Source: PALSA-129 sp963842505 (GTDB taxonomy: Bacteria; Acidobacteriota; Terriglobia; Bryobacterales; Bryobacteraceae). Taken from it: DNA of 64,000 nt. How positions within the stretch are numbered: position 1 is the stretch's first letter; every line of letters starts with the position of its first letter. A program made the translations under genes and the position numbers. A model generated the notes under the pieces. It saw only the letters and a program-made list of their open reading frames with translations. It was not told the DNA's origin and did not search any database. Location of the stretch: NCBI GenBank assembly GCA_963842505.1, contig CAWJGZ010000004.1, forward strand, positions 124,001 through 188,000. Direction: 5' to 3'. Positions 57,087 through 64,000 of this stretch are shown here, one piece after another.

Positions 57087-58646
57087 ATGCGGGCTCCCAA
57101 GTCCAAACTGGCGGAGAAGCCGCGGGTGCGTTCCGCGCCTGTCCCTGTCCTGGCTGGCGGGCGCGCGATCTGGCTGGCCTGCACGATTCTGGCGGTGTGG
57201 GCGGCGGCGCTGGTGTACGCCCGCGACCAGGTGCCGCCGGGGCTCAACAACGACGCCGCGCAGGAAGCCTTGCGAGGAATTCGCCTGGTGGAAGAGCACC
57301 ACTGGGAAGCCATCACTGCTTCGTTGGGTAACTCCGCGGAGACGCTGTACCTCTACCTGCTGGGCGCGCTGGTGCATGTGCTGGGGCCGACCACGCTGGC
57401 CTTGCAACTGGCCTGCTGGCCGTTTGCGCTGGCGACCATTTGGATGGTCTGGAAATTGACGGATCGCATCGCGGATTCGGTTCCCGCGTGGGTTCCGTTA
57501 CTCACGGCGGCCGCTTCACTGTGGCTGTTCCATTATGCGCGCAGCGGGTTGCGAGCCATCACCGCTCCCTTTTTCCTGGCGGCTTTTGCGCTGCTGCTGG
57601 ACCGCGTGGAGCGCCGTCCGCAAGACCGCTGGGCGGGGTGGTTGTGCGGCGCGGTGTTGGGGCTGAGCCTCTACGCGTATACCTCGGCGCGCGTGCTGCC
57701 CATTGCCTTCCTGGCCTACGCGATTTTCCGGCTGCGGCGCGCGCGCGGCGGGCGCAAGCCGCTGCTGGCGCGCTACGGCGCGATTGTGGCGGGCGCGGCG
57801 GCGATATCGATTCCCAACCTGCTGTTTTTTTTCCAACGGCCGGGGGAGTTTCTGAAGCGCGGCACCTATGTAGCGGTGGGCGGCGGAATCGATAGCGCCA
57901 TTCACGTGGTATGGACGGCGCTGTTGCCGTGGTATTACCCGAACGCCTATCGCAATCTGGGATCGTTGACGTATCAATCCGACGGCGTCAGCGCGGCGCT
58001 GACGTCCGCCGGACGGAATCCGGTGCACCTGGTTCTCGCGGCGGCGATGCTGGCAGGCTTGTGGCGCGCGCGGCGATACCTCGACCGGCCGGTGGCCGCG
58101 TTTCTGCTGGCGGTGTGGATCACGGCTACGCTGCTGCTGGGGATGGCGGGGCCCAGCCTGACGCGCATGCTCATCGTCCTGCCGATTTACCTGGTTCTGG
58201 CGGCGCTCGGTTTTGACTATGCGAGGCAGGCGCTGCCGCGGCTGCGGCCGTTGGTTCCGCTGGCGATTGTGGCGCTGGCGGTGATGGAAGGCTACTCGTA
58301 TTTTTCCAGCGGCGCGGAACAGGCCGAGTATTATGGCGCGGCGGCGACGCCTATGGGCCGGATGGCGGCGGCGATGGCGGCCCAAGGGCACCGCGTGCTG
58401 TGCATCGTTTCCAAAGACGCCAACGTGGTGAATTTGCTGACGCATTGGCAGGCGGAGCGGGTTGGAGTGGTGGAGTTTTACGGGCGGCCGCTCGACTCCG
58501 CGCAGCTTCCGATGCGCGAACTCCGGCCGGACGTGGCGCTGGTGGAGGAAGCGCCGGCATTCCGTCCGTTCGTGGCGCGGCTTCCGGAGCAAACCAGAAC
58601 CTGCCGTGAGAAGAGGTTTTCCTGTTATAGCGTGCCGGGGATGTAG
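57087..58646 (+). CDS. GT39/GT83-like membrane glycosyltransferase, 519 aa
   Basis: Multi-pass protein of the ArnT/PMT (GT-C) superfamily. The first luminal loop has the acidic PPGLNNDAAQEALRGIRLV, and the membrane core includes YARSGLRAITAPFFLAAFALLLD and YAYTSARVLPIAFLAYAIFRLRRAR. A short C-terminal soluble part (AMAAQGHRVLCIVSKDANVVNLLTHW...) follows. It probably transfers a lipid-linked sugar to a cell-surface acceptor. The ATG at 57087 is used; in-frame GTGs lie upstream. It ends 3 nt before the convergent pyrF stop. Confidence 0.8.
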   Translation: MRAPKSKLAEKPRVRSAPVPVLAGGRAIWLACTILAVWAAALVYARDQVPPGLNNDAAQEALRGIRLVEEHHWEAITASLGNSAETLYLYLLGALVHVLGPTTLALQLACWPFALATIWMVWKLTDRIADSVPAWVPLLTAAASLWLFHYARSGLRAITAPFFLAAFALLLDRVERRPQDRWAGWLCGAVLGLSLYAYTSARVLPIAFLAYAIFRLRRARGGRKPLLARYGAIVAGAAAISIPNLLFFFQRPGEFLKRGTYVAVGGGIDSAIHVVWTALLPWYYPNAYRNLGSLTYQSDGVSAALTSAGRNPVHLVLAAAMLAGLWRARRYLDRPVAAFLLAVWITATLLLGMAGPSLTRMLIVLPIYLVLAALGFDYARQALPRLRPLVPLAIVALAVMEGYSYFSSGAEQAEYYGAAATPMGRMAAAMAAQGHRVLCIVSKDANVVNLLTHWQAERVGVVEFYGRPLDSAQLPMRELRPDVALVEEAPAFRPFVARLPEQTRTCREKRFSCYSVPGM

Positions 58647-58649
58647 GGC

Positions 58650-59351
58650 TTATTCCGATAACCAGGCGGCGCCGATCTCATCCAGGATGCGGGCGGTTTC
58701 GGCGGCGGGGTCGGCGGCGCGCGTGATCTGACGGCCGATGACCAGGTAGTCGGCTCCATCGCGCATGGCCTCGGCGGGCGTGGCGACGCGCCTTTGGTCG
58801 CCCCAGGCGGCGCCGGCGGACCGGACGCCGGGCGTCACTAGAATGGGCTTCGGACCGAGCGCCCGGCGCAAGCCGGCGGCTTCCAGCGGGGAGGCGACGA
58901 TGCCATCGATGCCCATCGACACGGCCTTTCGCGCGCGGCGCTCCACCAGTTCCGGAATGGTCAGGCTGGTGGGGCCTATATCTTCGAGATCTTCGGGGCC
59001 GAAGCTGGTGAGCACCGTGACACCGAGCAGTTGAAGGCCGGAGCTGCCGCGGCCTTCGACGGCGGCTCGCATCACCGAGCCCACGGCGTGCACGGTGAGG
59101 AAGCGAACGCCGGTGCGGGCCACCTGCACCACGGCGCGGCGGACGGTTTCGGGGATGTCGTAGAGCTTGAGATCGAGGAAAACTTCCTTGCCCTGGTCGA
59201 TCAGCTCGCGCACGAAGGCCACGCCGGCCCCGGCGTAGAGCTCCATGCCGATCTTGTAGAAGTTCACACAGCCGCCGAGCTTGGCTACCAAGGCGCGGGC
59301 CTGGCCGGCGGATTCCAGGTCGAGAGCCACGATGATGGGGTTGCGAGTCAT
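58650..59351 (-). CDS. pyrF: Orotidine 5'-phosphate decarboxylase, 233 aa
   Basis: PyrF makes UMP from OMP. The TIM-barrel signature is FLDLKLYDIPETVRRAV, with the catalytic Asp-x-Lys-x-x-Asp tetrad, and the N-terminal IIVALDL gives a further Asp. The PxxTPGVRSAGAAWGDQRRVATPAEAM block is the phosphate-binding loop. It overlaps selD by 4 nt, an arrangement seen in other Acidobacteria-type genomes as far as I recall. Confidence 0.95.
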   Translation of the reverse strand: MTRNPIIVALDLESAGQARALVAKLGGCVNFYKIGMELYAGAGVAFVRELIDQGKEVFLDLKLYDIPETVRRAVVQVARTGVRFLTVHAVGSVMRAAVEGRGSSGLQLLGVTVLTSFGPEDLEDIGPTSLTIPELVERRARKAVSMGIDGIVASPLEAAGLRRALGPKPILVTPGVRSAGAAWGDQRRVATPAEAMRDGADYLVIGRQITRAADPAAETARILDEIGAAWLSE

Positions 59352-60382
59352 ATAAGATGGAGCGGCTTGGCGCCCCGCGGCAGCACGCGGCCGATGCGGT
59401 AAGCGCGATCGAAGGCGCGTTCGAGCGCGGAGGCATCCGGCTCGGCGAGCGCAATCAGCAGGCCGCCGGCGGTTTGCGGATCGTAGAGGAGATTATCGAT
59501 TTCCACCGGCAGTTGGCGCGAGGATTCGACGGCGCAGGAAGCAAAGTCGCGGTTATTATGGAGGCCGCCAGAGAGCGCGCCCTGGCGCGAGTACTCGATG
59601 GCGCCGGGAAGGAAGCGGATCTGGCTGGCGTCGATTTCGAGCGTGACGTGGCTGGCGAGGGCCATTTCGCGGGCGTGGCCCAGGAGGCCGAAGCCGGTGA
59701 CGTCGGTGCAGCCGTGCACGTCGAAGCGCAGCATGGCTTCGCAGGCGGCGCGGTTGAGGGTAGTCATGGATTCGACGGCGGCGGCCACGTGAGCCTCCGC
59801 CGCGATGCCGCGTTTGAGGGCCGATGAGATAACACCGGTGCCGATGTGTTTGGTGAAGAGCAGGGTGTCGCCGGGGCGCGCGCCGGCATTCGTCTTGACG
59901 CGCGCGGGGTGGATGACGCCGGTGACGGCGTAGCCGAATTTGATCTCGTCGTCGGAGACGCTGTGGCCGCCCAGGATGGAGCATTCGGCCTCGCGCATTT
60001 TTTCGGCGCCGCCTTTGAGGATCTGCTCGAGCGAGGTCAGATCGCCTTTGGCGGGATAGGCCAGGATCGAGAGCGACGAGATGGGACGGCCGCCCATGGC
60101 GTAGACGTCGCTCAAGGCGTTGGTGGCGGCGATGGCGCCGAAGGTATACGGGTCGTCGACGATGGGGGTGAAGAAGTCGACGGTCTGCACCAACGCCAGT
60201 TCGGGCGTGAGTTGGTAGATGCCGGCATCGTCGGCGGTGTCGTAGCCGACCAGGACGTTGGAGTCGGCCCAGCGCGGCACTTTGGCCAGCACCTGGTCGA
60301 GGATTTTGGGACTGAGCTTGGAGGCGCAGCCTCCGGCCTTGGTGCGGGTGGTGAGGCGGTCGATGTGGTCGGTGGTTTCCAT
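59348..60382 (-). CDS. selD: Selenide, water dikinase (selenophosphate synthase), 344 aa
   Basis: SelD makes selenophosphate for selenocysteine and selenouridine. The active-site loop reads KAGGCASKLSP: Cys19 and Lys22 match the essential Cys17 and Lys20 of E. coli, so this is a Cys-type enzyme without selenocysteine. ATP-binding blocks (TVDFFTPIVDDPYTFGAIAATNALSDVYAMGG and GGHSVSDDEIKFGYAVTG) are complete. No selA, selB or selU lies in the window. It is upstream of, and coupled to, pyrF. Confidence 0.96.
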   Translation of the reverse strand: METTDHIDRLTTRTKAGGCASKLSPKILDQVLAKVPRWADSNVLVGYDTADDAGIYQLTPELALVQTVDFFTPIVDDPYTFGAIAATNALSDVYAMGGRPISSLSILAYPAKGDLTSLEQILKGGAEKMREAECSILGGHSVSDDEIKFGYAVTGVIHPARVKTNAGARPGDTLLFTKHIGTGVISSALKRGIAAEAHVAAAVESMTTLNRAACEAMLRFDVHGCTDVTGFGLLGHAREMALASHVTLEIDASQIRFLPGAIEYSRQGALSGGLHNNRDFASCAVESSRQLPVEIDNLLYDPQTAGGLLIALAEPDASALERAFDRAYRIGRVLPRGAKPLHLI

Positions 60383-60421
60383 GGCTTAGACCGTTCGTTA
60401 CGCTACGGGCTCCGTACCTAA

Positions 60422-60427
60422 TATAAT
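60422..60427 (+). promoter_or_regulatory. Candidate -10 element, leaderless start of the C45-like gene
   Basis: A perfect TATAAT lies 7 nt before the ATG at 60435. Only GGGG separates them as any Shine-Dalgarno-like sequence, so leaderless initiation is likely. Confidence 0.45.
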
Positions 60428-60434
60428 AGCGGGG

Positions 60435-61835
60435 ATGCGACGCACCTCCGTTTTTTCCGTTCTTCTGTTGCTGGGCCTGGCTCTGACGCTGGTTTCCCGG
60501 GAGCCACAAACCGACCAGCGGTTGAAGAAAGCCTTCCGCGCGCCCGAACATGCCGGCTGGATCCAGGTTCATCTGGAAGGCGCGCCGGGCGAGATCGGGT
60601 TCCAGCATGGCTACCTGCTCTCCGCCGAGATTCAAGACAACTTCCGCGCCATCTCGATGGAAATGACGCACGACGAGAAAAAGGACTGGGCGTTTTTCCG
60701 CAAGGCCGCCGAGGAAATTCTCTGGCCGCACGTGGAGCAGGAGTATCGCGACGAAATGCTGGGCATCGTCGAAGGCCAGAAGGTGCGCGGCGGCAAGCTG
60801 GACATCTGGGACGTGGTGGCGATGAACGCGTGGCTCGAGCTGCCGTATTACGACAAGTGGTTGGAGAAAGGCAAGCCGGGCATCACGATTACCGGCAACG
60901 TGGCGGACCATTGCAGCGCCTTCGTGGCGACGGGTTCCTACACGCGCGACGGGCGCATCGTGATCGGGCACAACAACTGGACCAGCTACTCTTCGGGCGA
61001 GCGATGGAACATCATGTTCGATATCGCGCCGGCCGCCGGGAACCGGTTCATCATGGACGGCGAACCGGGAGTGATCCACAGCGCGGACGATTTCGGCGTG
61101 AACTCGGCCGGCATCGTGATCACGGAAACCACCATCAGCGGGTTCCAGGGATTCGACCCGCAAGCGGTTCCGGAATTCGTGCGGGCGCGCAAGGCCATGC
61201 AGTACTCCGGGTCGATCGACGACTTCGCGCGCATCATGAAGGATGGCAACAACGGCGGATACGCCAACAACTGGCTGGTGGCGGACAGCCGGACTAATGA
61301 AGTGGCGAGCCTGGAATTGGGACTGAAGAATACCGTTTTGCAGCGCACCAAGGACGGATTTTTCGTGGGCTCGAACTTCCCCAACGACCCCAAGCTGATC
61401 AAGGAAGAGACGGATTTCAACCCGAACGACAAGAGCAACAGCGAGAACGCGCGGCACGCGCGCTGGCTGACGCTGATGGAGCAGAACAAGGGCAAGATCG
61501 ACGTGGCGGCGGGAGAGCGATTCCTGGCGGACCACTTCGACAGCTTCACCGGGAAGAACGAGCCGAGCGAGCGCACGCTGTGCGGACATATCGACCTTTC
61601 GCCGCGCGGCATGGGCGACTGGCAGGGGCCGTACGCTCCGGCCGGCGCGGTGCAGAACAAAGTGACGGACGCCGACGGAGCGTCCAAGATGTCTCTCATG
61701 GCGGCCTTGGGACATGCCTGCGGGCTGCACTTCAAGGCCGGCGAGTATCTGGCGAAGCACCCGGAATACGCCCGGTACAAGCCCGTCCTACGCGATATGG
61801 ACGCGCGCGGCTGGGCGAAATTCAAAGCGAAGTAA
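60435..61835 (+). CDS. C45/phospholipase B-like N-terminal nucleophile hydrolase, exported, 466 aa
   Basis: The NTN-hydrolase core is marked by the nucleophile Cys160 in ADHCSAFVATGSYTRDGRIVIGHNNWTSY, a characteristic C45/acyltransferase or phospholipase B-like sequence that requires self-cleavage before the Cys. FDIAPAAGNRFIMDGEPGVIHSADDFGVNSAGIVITETTI continues the fold. A signal peptide (VFSVLLLLGLALTLVS) leads the protein. Relatives act on beta-lactams, peptides, or lipids; the substrate is unknown. Confidence 0.85.
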   Translation: MRRTSVFSVLLLLGLALTLVSREPQTDQRLKKAFRAPEHAGWIQVHLEGAPGEIGFQHGYLLSAEIQDNFRAISMEMTHDEKKDWAFFRKAAEEILWPHVEQEYRDEMLGIVEGQKVRGGKLDIWDVVAMNAWLELPYYDKWLEKGKPGITITGNVADHCSAFVATGSYTRDGRIVIGHNNWTSYSSGERWNIMFDIAPAAGNRFIMDGEPGVIHSADDFGVNSAGIVITETTISGFQGFDPQAVPEFVRARKAMQYSGSIDDFARIMKDGNNGGYANNWLVADSRTNEVASLELGLKNTVLQRTKDGFFVGSNFPNDPKLIKEETDFNPNDKSNSENARHARWLTLMEQNKGKIDVAAGERFLADHFDSFTGKNEPSERTLCGHIDLSPRGMGDWQGPYAPAGAVQNKVTDADGASKMSLMAALGHACGLHFKAGEYLAKHPEYARYKPVLRDMDARGWAKFKAK

Positions 61836-61851
61836 AGTAAAGTCAAGCAAA

Positions 61852-62208
61852 GTGACCTTCGAGGCCGTCCGCAAGATCGCCCTGTCGCTGGATAGCGTGA
61901 TGGAGGGCACATCGTACGGCACGCCGGCATTCTTCGTGAAGCGGGCGCTGTTCGCGCGGTGGCGGCCCGACATCGACGCACTGGTGCTGTACGTGGATTT
62001 CGAGCAGCGCGCCGCAATGATGGCGGAGGATCCGGACACCTATTTCATCACCGACCACTACCTCAATTACCCCTTGGTGCTGGTCCGGCTGGCGCGCGTG
62101 GAGCCGGACGCCATGGCGGATTTGCTGCGCATGGCATGGAAGGCGGCGGGCGCGTGCGGGGCAACCACGCGGTCCAGGCGCGCATCTACTAAAAGGAGCC
62201 CATCATGA
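61852..62208 (+). CDS. MmcQ/YjbR-family DNA-binding-like protein, 118 aa
   Basis: MmcQ/YjbR proteins are small and CyaY-like in fold. The family start TFEAVRKIALSLDSVMEGTSYGTPAFFVKRALFARWRPDIDALVLYVDFEQRAAMMAEDPDTYFITDHYLNYPLVLVRLARVEPDAMADLLRMAW is clear. A GTG at 61852 is the only start that gives this N-terminus. The stop overlaps the HtrA ATG (ATGA), suggesting coupling. The gene follows an AAAGT-rich stretch (61830-61855). The function is unproven. Confidence 0.85.
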   Translation: MTFEAVRKIALSLDSVMEGTSYGTPAFFVKRALFARWRPDIDALVLYVDFEQRAAMMAEDPDTYFITDHYLNYPLVLVRLARVEPDAMADLLRMAWKAAGACGATTRSRRASTKRSPS

Positions 62209-63617
62209 AGCTACCGATCTGCCTTCTTCTGGCCCTCTCGGCCGCTACCGCCCAACAGCCGGCCGCCGCGCGGGCCGATACGCTGCACGAATTGAGCGCG
62301 CAACTGGAAGCGCTTTCGCACCGCGTCAGCCTGGCGGTGGTGCAGATCTTCGCGACCGGGTACGTGCTCAACGACGAACGCGAGCCCGGCTCGAACGCGG
62401 CCATTGTGACGCGCCAGCGGGCCACCGGATCGGGCGTGGTGATGTCGGCCGACGGATACATCCTGACGAATGCCCACGTGGTATCGAACGCCCGCCAGGT
62501 GCGGGTGCGGATGGCGGACGAATCGCCGGGCGGCGCGGCGGGAGGAACCAACGCCGCGATGCAGCCATCGGGCAAGATTCTGGAAGCACGCATCGTGGGG
62601 GTGGATCGCGAGACCGACCTGGCGGTCCTCAAGGTGGACCGCGCCGATCTGAATCCGCTGCCGCTGGGCGATTCCGATACGCTGCGGCAGGGCCAACTGG
62701 TGATGGCGTTCGGCAATCCGCTGGGTCTGGAGAATTCCGTCAGCATGGGCGTAGTGAGTTCGGTGGCGCGGCAGATCAAGCCCGACGACACGATGATTTA
62801 TATCCAGACCGACGCGCCCATCAACCCCGGCAACAGCGGCGGCCCGCTGGTGGATGCGAATGGGAGCGTGATGGGCATCAACACGTTCATTCTTTCGCAA
62901 TCGGGCGGCAGCGAAGGACTGGGCTTCGCCATTCCAAGCAACATCATCAAGAACGTCTATGCGCAGATCCGGCAGGAAGGGCACGTGCACCGCAGCGAGA
63001 TCGGAGTTTTCGCCCAGACCATCACGCCGCCGATGGCGGCGGGGCTCGGGCTTCCGCAGGATTGGGGTGTGCTGCTTTCGGATGTGGCGCCAGGCGGACC
63101 GGGCGACGTGGCGGGGTTGCAGCCGGGCGATATCGTGGTGAGCCTGAACGGCAAGAACGTGGCGGATGCGCGGCAGATGGAAGTCAACTTGTACCGCTAT
63201 GCAGTGGGCGCGAAGATCGACGTCCAGGTGCTGCGCAATGGCACGAAACAGACCATCCAGGTGGTGACGGTGGAGCAGCACGGCGATCCGCTGCGCTTCG
63301 CCGACCTGGCGGACCCGACCAAAAACCTGGTGAACCGGCTGGGGATTCTGGGGATCGACGTGGACCAGAACGTGGCCGCGCTTCTGCCCGATCTGCGGAA
63401 GCACTACGGCGTGGTCGTGGCGGCACGGGGCGGCGATTCGCCATACGGCGGCGAGAGTCTGCAACTGGGCGACGTGATCTATTCGGTGAACAACATGCCG
63501 GTGACCGGCGTGGCAGCACTACGGAAAGCCCTGGACGGGTTGAAGCCGGCCGATCCGCTGGTGCTGCAAGTGGAAAGGAACGGCCGGTTGATGTACGTGA
63601 CGCTGGAGATTGAGTGA
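62205..63617 (+). CDS. HtrA/DegP-family serine peptidase with two PDZ domains, 470 aa
   Basis: The trypsin-like triad is His91 (TNAHVV), Asp138 (ETDLAVLKVD) and Ser211 (GNSGGPLVD). PDZ1 spans about 260-350 (GVLLSDVAPGGPGDVAGLQPGDIVVSLNGK) and PDZ2 about 380-465 (LQLGDVIYSVNNMPVTGVAALRKALDG). A signal peptide (MKLPICLLLALSAATAQ) follows the strong Shine-Dalgarno AAGGAG at 62191-62198 or so. It should act as a periplasmic protein-quality protease. Confidence 0.95.
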   Translation: MKLPICLLLALSAATAQQPAAARADTLHELSAQLEALSHRVSLAVVQIFATGYVLNDEREPGSNAAIVTRQRATGSGVVMSADGYILTNAHVVSNARQVRVRMADESPGGAAGGTNAAMQPSGKILEARIVGVDRETDLAVLKVDRADLNPLPLGDSDTLRQGQLVMAFGNPLGLENSVSMGVVSSVARQIKPDDTMIYIQTDAPINPGNSGGPLVDANGSVMGINTFILSQSGGSEGLGFAIPSNIIKNVYAQIRQEGHVHRSEIGVFAQTITPPMAAGLGLPQDWGVLLSDVAPGGPGDVAGLQPGDIVVSLNGKNVADARQMEVNLYRYAVGAKIDVQVLRNGTKQTIQVVTVEQHGDPLRFADLADPTKNLVNRLGILGIDVDQNVAALLPDLRKHYGVVVAARGGDSPYGGESLQLGDVIYSVNNMPVTGVAALRKALDGLKPADPLVLQVERNGRLMYVTLEIE

Positions 63618-63684
63618 CGTTGATGCGCTACCGGGTAGGCTCGTCGTCTGGAAGCTGTGAAGAAATCGTCCGTCAACGGGCTAG

Positions 63685-63716
63685 GCAGGCGGTGCCGCCT
63701 GCGATCCGCGATTTTT
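63685..63716. terminator. GC hairpin followed by a T run
   Basis: GCAGGCGG (63685-63692) pairs with CCGCCTGC (63695-63702). A TTTTTT run at about 63712-63717 follows. It lies between the HtrA stop (63617) and the convergent ribA stop (63794). The tight loop and the T run 10 nt away make it an imperfect terminator. Confidence 0.5.
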
Positions 63717-63758
63717 TCACGGCTTCCTGCCGCGCGAACTCTAGCGCCGTGCCGGCAA

Positions 63759-63786
63759 CCGCTCTCTGACGTTCGCGGCTCGCACC
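63759..63786. repeat. Degenerate right half of the 105-bp palindromic repeat
   Basis: CCGCTCTCTGACGTTCGCGG is close to the CCGCTCGCTAACGCTCGCGG of copies 1 and 2, with several mismatches. A matching arm, CGCGAAC at 63733-63739, can pair with GTTCGCG, so the hairpin is partly kept. It may be an old copy. Confidence 0.5.
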
Positions 63787-63793
63787 GGAACAC

Positions 63794-64000
63794 CTACTCC
63801 AGCAGGTGGCCCATCTTCTCTTTCTTGGTGCGCAGGTAGGCTTCGCGGGTGTCGAGGACGGCGGCCAGGCAAGGGACGCGTTCCACCACGGTGACGCCGG
63901 CGTTTTCCACGGCTTTCACTTTCTCCGGATTATTGGAAAGCAAGCGGATAGCCTTGAGCCCGAAGTAGCCCAGGATTTCGCCGGGGAGCGCGTAACTGCG
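63794..64000 (-). CDS. ribA: GTP cyclohydrolase II / RibBA, C-terminal end (5' part beyond window)
   Basis: The last 68 codons match the RibA C-terminus: ILGYFGLKAIRLLSNNPEKVKAVENAGVTVVERVP and the ending YLRTKKEKMGHLLE. GTP cyclohydrolase II opens the riboflavin pathway. Whether this gene also encodes the DHBP synthase half (RibB) cannot be seen. It runs off the right edge. Confidence 0.88.
   Translation of the reverse strand, partial: RSYALPGEILGYFGLKAIRLLSNNPEKVKAVENAGVTVVERVPCLAAVLDTREAYLRTKKEKMGHLLE

Noticed and set aside
59556..61760. 734-codon open frame on the minus strand
   Set aside because: It runs antisense to the C45-like gene and across selD in another frame. The real genes are clear on both sides.

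Overview
The window looks like a chromosomal segment of a GC-rich acidobacterium, most likely of the Solibacter/Bryobacter type. The evidence is one protein of the VWFA-related acidobacterial family, an Oar-like TonB-dependent receptor with an N-terminal carboxypeptidase-regulatory domain, many exported S9, M28, M24, HtrA and BNR proteins, and several small palindromic intergenic repeats. I see no prophage, insertion sequence, CRISPR array, rRNA or convincing tRNA. The taxonomic placement is inference.

Layout. 0-9.5 kb: the 5' part of a Tat-exported alpha-L-fucosidase, two small secreted or membrane proteins, a coupled pair of small membrane proteins, an operon uppP-ftsK-secreted protein, a papain-like cysteine peptidase paired with a chagasin-like inhibitor, and a Gfo/Idh/MocA oxidoreductase. 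9.5-14.1 kb: a large TonB-dependent receptor and the VWFA-type protein. 14.3-21.4 kb (minus): two runs, methyltransferase-yraN-galT and TPR protein-yvcK-glmU-GH20 hexosaminidase, which ties UDP-sugar supply to amino-sugar turnover. 21.5-28.6 kb: a VapBC-type module whose toxin gene is frameshifted, a class III aminotransferase, then MBL hydrolase-purB-isoprenylcysteine-methyltransferase-like protein, and a repetitive exported protein. 28.6-35.3 kb (plus): DUF711, ICMT-like, M28, DUF4159 and S9 proteins in a row, four of the five with signal peptides. 35.4-44.8 kb (minus): hemE-hemH-hemY and the translation operon rimP-nusA-infB-ylxP-rbfA, which has an intrinsic terminator inside its short leader. 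45.3-47.5 kb (plus): yebC-ruvC and two small genes. 47.6-57 kb (minus): a two-component system, an LCMT-family methyltransferase, a BNR propeller protein, a frameshifted M24 peptidase gene and an MFS exporter. 57-64 kb: a GT39-type membrane glycosyltransferase, pyrF-selD, a C45-like hydrolase, MmcQ/YjbR, HtrA, and the 3' end of ribA.

Four points stand out. First, the cysteine peptidase and its likely inhibitor share one transcription unit. Second, at least eight genes lack a Shine-Dalgarno sequence and have a TAnnnT-like element 6-7 nt before the start codon, which suggests frequent leaderless transcription. Third, the nusA operon leader carries a textbook terminator just before the first start codon. 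Fourth, three families of dispersed palindromic repeats lie between genes. Two genes (vapC and the M24 peptidase) carry single-base frameshifts that could be real lesions or sequencing errors.
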